NCBI GenBank assembly: GCA_027924645.1
Contig: BSBN01001752.1
Location: 14,278,001 to 14,342,000, forward strand
DNA from: Cunninghamia lanceolata
Lineage: Eukaryota; Streptophyta; Pinopsida; Cupressales; Cupressaceae
Reading direction: 5' to 3'
Length of the DNA stretch: 64,000 nt
Below the pieces are notes generated by a model that was not told the DNA's origin, ran no database searches, and was given only the letters and a program-made list of their open reading frames with translations. A program made the translations under genes and the position numbers. Below, one piece after another: positions 60,803 through 64,000 of the stretch. The first letter of the stretch is position 1; the number at the start of each line of letters is the position of its first letter.

Positions 60803-61119
60803 GGTACAAAGGTTACAATAAAATCTGAGTTGCTGGAAAAAGATCACATTGAGCCTTATACTCCTAGTGTTGTTAATGCAAATTTGACCTATCATGAGGA
60901 AGAACGGCCTGTTGTTCATGAGAGAAACACCCCAATTGAAAACATACCAGACCCATTTCTAGATGAATGGGCATCATAAAATCATGAAGATGACCCTTAT
61001 AAGAAAATGGAATAAGTTGGTTTTGGCATCTACATGATCCCTGAACAGGATCAACCTATTCCTAACTTCATCAAAGGTGAAAATCAGTACCAACAGTAAA
61101 AGGAGCAGTCAGAAAATGA

Positions 61120-61600
61120 GCTATGGCAGCTATATTTTGATGGTTCACGAAGCAAATTTGGTGCTGGAGGAAGTGCTATGTTAGTTTCTCCAAGTGGTGA
61201 AAGGTATTTTTTAGATTTTTGCTTTGCAAGTTCAGTTGTTCAAATAATGTTGCTAAATATGAAGCCCTTGTTCATGGATTAGAATGGGCTAGAAAGAGAA
61301 ATGTTAAGTGCCTTCGGGTGTTTGGAGATAGTGAATTAGTGGTTAATCAAGTAAGGAATATTCATGCCACTAAAATGACTTGTTAAAACTGTATAAACAT
61401 AGAGTAGGGGGCATGATTAAGGAATTTGATACATTTAATTTGCTGTCCATACCAAGAACTCAGAATAAACAAGCAGATAAACTTGCTGCCATGGGAGCTG
61501 AGTTTGATATTCCAGCTGAAATAAAAAATGTTGCTGTCCAGAATTATGTGAAAGTTGTTGTTAGACCTGTTGTACCAGATAATAACATTTATTGGTAGGT
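61120..61600 (+). pseudogene. RNase H domain between protease and RT (frameshifted)
   Basis: A type I RNase H is readable in two frames. LWQLYFDGSRSKFGAGGSAM carries the first aspartate, NNVAKYEALVHGLEWARKRN the glutamate, LRVFGDSELVVNQVRN the second aspartate, and TQNKQADKLAAMGAEF the last aspartate. A one-base shift near 61237 and a stop near 61383 break it. The order DGS, YEAL, GDS, ADKLA is that of the plant/archaeal-like RNase H found as a second RNase H in some Gypsy lineages. Here it lies before reverse transcriptase, linked to the protease by an in-frame spacer. Confidence 0.75.
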
Positions 61601-61733
61601 ATTTGATAGTGCCAAACAAGTTATCAGTTTCATGATTAAAGAGGCTGAATTTTCAGCTTCTAATCAGCAAAAGTTATCTCAACAATATGAAGATCATATT
61701 TTTCAGCTTAAAACCAACAAGTTGTGAAAAGGC

Positions 61734-62860
61734 TTGGTAACCCTTGAGTCAATCTTCAACTCAGATGATCAGGTTAGAAAAGAGAAAGCTAGTTTATCCA
61801 TTAAACATGATCATTGTGAGCAGATTGAAATTTTCAAAGGCAAGCTGTTAAAGTTTGGCAATGTATGTACCTTAGAAGAAAAATGTGCATTTATTTTACT
61901 TTGTCAAGAATTTTTTGATGTGTTTTCTTGGGAATACCATGATTTGAAGGGTTTTGATCCTAAATTAGCTCAGCATACTATAGAGCAGGAGCCCAAGGCA
62001 AAACCGGTAAGACAAAAACAAAGACCTCTGAATCCAAAGTTAGAACATCTTATGAAGGCTAAATTAAGTAAAATCATTGAAAGTAATATTATCTTTCCAA
62101 TTAAGCATACCTCATGGGTGTCTAATCTTATCCCCATGAGGAAGAAGAATGGAGAAATCAAACTTTCTGTCAATTTCAGAGACCTTAACAGAGCCTCTCT
62201 GAAAGATCATTACCCACTGCCATCTATGGAACAAATTTTGTAGGTAGTATCTGGATCTAATAGATTCTCTTTTAGATGGTTAATTCTTAGGTTATAACCA
62301 GGTTTTGGTGAAAGAGAGGGATAATTTCAAGATTGCATTTACAACAAAGTGGGGAACAATGGCATATAGGAATATGCCATTTGGATTATCAAATGCAAGA
62401 GCCACTTTTCAAAGAGCTATGGACATGGCTTTCCATGGTTTGATGAACAAGTTTGTAATGGTTTATTTGGATGATATTACAATTTTTTTCAAAAAATACT
62501 AATGATCATATTATTCACTTAAGACAGATCTTCGAGAGATGTAGAGAATATGGGGTTTCACTTAACCCAAAAAAGTGCATTTTTTTTGTCCATGAGGGAA
62601 AGCTTCTTGGACATATAGTTTCCAAGGACGGAATATCTATTGATCCAAAAAGAATTACAGCCATTCTAGCATTATCCTTGCCAGCCCATAAGAAAGGCTT
62701 ACAAAGCTTTCTAGGAAGGATCAACTTTGTGAGGAGGTTCATACCTAACATTGCAGTATTATTGCAGCCCCTTACAGCCATGCTGAAAAAGAACATTCCT
62801 TTTAGCTGGACCAAGGAAGGTAAGAGAAGCTTTGAAGAAATCAAGGAGGCCATTTTTTGC
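61734..62860 (+). pseudogene. Gypsy reverse transcriptase (broken)
   Basis: The N-terminal linker contains CQEFFDVFSWEYHDLKGFDP and HTIEQEPKAKPVRQKQRP. RT blocks follow: SWVSNLIPMRKKNGEIKLSV, NFRDLNRASLKDHYPLPSMEQIL, MPFGLSNARATFQRAMD, then the catalytic MVYLDDITIF (62459-62488). The thumb and connection part has RCREYGVSLNPKKCIFFVHE, GHIVSKDGISIDPKRI and LGRINFVRRFIPNIA, ending KRSFEEIKEAIF at 62858. A TAG at 62242 and slippage at the T/A run near 62490 break the frame. Confidence 0.82.
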
Positions 62861-62861
62861 C

Positions 62862-62881
62862 CGCCTTTTTTAAAAAAGGCG
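62862..62881. repeat. Perfect 20-bp palindrome at the Gypsy truncation point
   Basis: CGCCTTTTTTAAAAAAGGCG is its own reverse complement. It sits exactly where Gypsy coding similarity ends and different, less AT-rich sequence begins. Confidence 0.9.
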
Positions 62882-63695
62882 TCCTAAGTTCATTCTTTGT
62901 TTTTCCTTTACATTCATTGTTGGCCTTTTCACTTAGTTCCTCCTTTAGGCCTAAGTTACTTATTCATTTTCGTGAATCAATGATCCTTTGTATTTTTGAA
63001 GTCAAGTCAGCGGGTTCACAAGTTCTTGAACTGCCTGACTTGCTGATTTACCTTGAGTTTCTCATGCCTTGAGTCTTTGTCGTGTTCTCGTATGAAGTCC
63101 TTCCTTTGTAGTCGGGAGGTCGGGGATTCTTTGAAGTTTTGAATCTTTGACTCCTAGTTCAAAAGTTCATGTTTTACCTGACTCGCCAACTTCGCGTAGC
63201 GCACTTTCCCAAGTTGTGTCAGCTGCACTGGCATACTATGTGGAAGATTGACACTTGTCCTTTTGCATTCAATTTGAGGTACGTGCAGACATGGTGGCTC
63301 CGTTCTTTGAGGGAAAGTTGAGGCATGCATTTATGGGTTATAACGACAAAATCGCTGCCAATATTTAATATCTTTCTTGGGGGAATTTATGAGAAGTGAC
63401 TTGAATTAATTTTAAAGCCCGCATAAGGTGATATTATATGCAAAGAGAATGCATTGCAGAGGAACAAACAGCTAGCTCACTATGTGTAGGATTTTAGTTC
63501 AGCTTTTCCCTCACAGGTCAGCTTAGCTAGCAACTCTTCTCTCTCTATAAAGGTTTCATATCTTCTTTGAGGAGTTAGAGATTTTTATTTCCCATGTATC
63601 TGCATAAAGAATTCTCTGTTGGTGTCTTGCCCCATTCTCCTCTCTCTGCATATATCTCTGAGTCTCTTGTTTTCCAGTTTTTGGAGCACATAAAA
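62882..63695 (+). promoter_or_regulatory. Probable promoter and 5' leader of right-edge gene
   Basis: The composition shifts here to fewer A/T runs. TATAAAG at 63546-63552 follows a CTCTCTC stretch and lies about 150 bases before the ATG, so transcription could start near 63580. Two related blocks (CTGACTTGCTGATTTACCTT near 63032 and CTGACTCGCCAACTT near 63179) are present. It could alternatively be an LTR and leader. Confidence 0.4.
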
Positions 63696-64000
63696 ATGAA
63701 TTTTAAGTTCCAAGGGACCCCAGATATAATTGATGATTTTTCAGATCTTCTGGGTGAAGAATATGATACCATGTCGAGGGAACCTTTGCCCCCAATAAAA
63801 TGGTCTGAGAAGGAGGTTACAGATATTATGTTGTTGTCATTTCATGTTTTAAGAAGAACTAAAATGTGGTTTCAAACAAAGACCAAGGAGTGTGTTGGTT
63901 CATCAACACCAAGGGACTCAACCTCTCAGAATCAAGCTAGGTCCCAGACTACCACCTCACACAGAAGAGCATCTAGTTTGGACCTGACTTTGCAAAGAGT
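63696..64000 (+). CDS. Unrecognised protein, N-terminal part (runs off the window)
   Basis: From ATG at 63696 (context AAAAATGAA) the frame stays open for 101 codons to the window edge, which is notable in such AT-rich DNA. The start is MNFKFQGTPDIIDDFSDLLG, acidic and leucine-containing. A middle part includes LPPIKWSEKEVTDIMLLSFH and TKMWFQTK, then a serine/threonine/glutamine-rich, probably disordered tail (STPRDSTSQNQARSQTTT). No domain is recognised. The upstream TATA box supports a real first exon; a gag-like ORF of another element is the main alternative. Confidence 0.5.
   Translation, partial: MNFKFQGTPDIIDDFSDLLGEEYDTMSREPLPPIKWSEKEVTDIMLLSFHVLRRTKMWFQTKTKECVGSSTPRDSTSQNQARSQTTTSHRRASSLDLTLQR

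Larger units (their letters stand above)
56650..62861 (+). mobile_element. Truncated Gypsy element with RNase H between protease and RT
   Basis: A leader/LTR-like region (about 56650-57795) is followed by a primer site at 57796, gag, protease, an RNase H, then reverse transcriptase with YLDD. The sequence is cut at 62861 shortly after the RT connection region, so the usual second RNase H, integrase and 3' LTR are absent. The TATATAGGAG stretch near 56982 could be the LTR promoter. LTR limits are unresolved. Stops and single-base frameshifts occur throughout. Confidence 0.75.

Overview
The window looks like transposon-rich gymnosperm DNA, most probably from a conifer. It is AT-rich, gene-poor and full of old, stop-riddled LTR retrotransposons nested in one another. 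The one clearly intact host gene has a TIR domain with the motif FINHRGP, which I associate with conifer TIR-type resistance genes. No prokaryotic gene organisation, rRNA, complete tRNA or CRISPR array was seen.

Layout. (1) 1-31117 holds two diverged tandem copies of one segment: left flank, a Copia element, then about 3.3 kb of right flank ending in an F-box/kelch-like gene fragment. Copy A (1-15769) was later invaded by a young, non-autonomous gag-only LTR element (694-7739) nested in a Copia LTR, and its F-box fragment is cut off by a truncated Gypsy element (15770 to about 20030). Copy B (22696-31117) lacks both. (2) 31560-34500 holds more Gypsy debris: an integrase fragment, then an LTR end with primer binding site, then a gag-like region with a coiled coil, a G-patch and a broken zinc knuckle. 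(3) 34500-43600 is mostly non-coding, with diverged repeats, CT-rich microsatellites and a 1.0-kb inverted-repeat element. (4) 43620-46596 is an intact two-exon TIR-NB-ARC-LRR immune-receptor gene whose NB-ARC looks CNL-type. It lies between two inverted copies of the inverted-repeat element (39693-40694 and 47639-48250). (5) 49230-52820 is a decayed L1-like LINE. (6) 52820-56300 is unexplained DNA with a small hairpin and possible minus-strand exon remnants. (7) 56650-62861 is a plus-strand Gypsy element with the unusual order gag, protease, RNase H, reverse transcriptase, truncated at a 20-bp palindrome. (8) 62882-64000 looks like a promoter and the first exon of an unrecognised gene running off the right edge.

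Relative history read from the sequence: the Copia insertion (LTRs roughly 8-9% different by eye, target site CTTTT) came first. The segmental duplication followed (both copies keep the same flanks, target site and six identical in-frame stops). The gag-only element inserted later (LTRs roughly 1-2% different by eye, near-perfect 5-bp target duplication). Percentages are eye estimates, not computed alignments.
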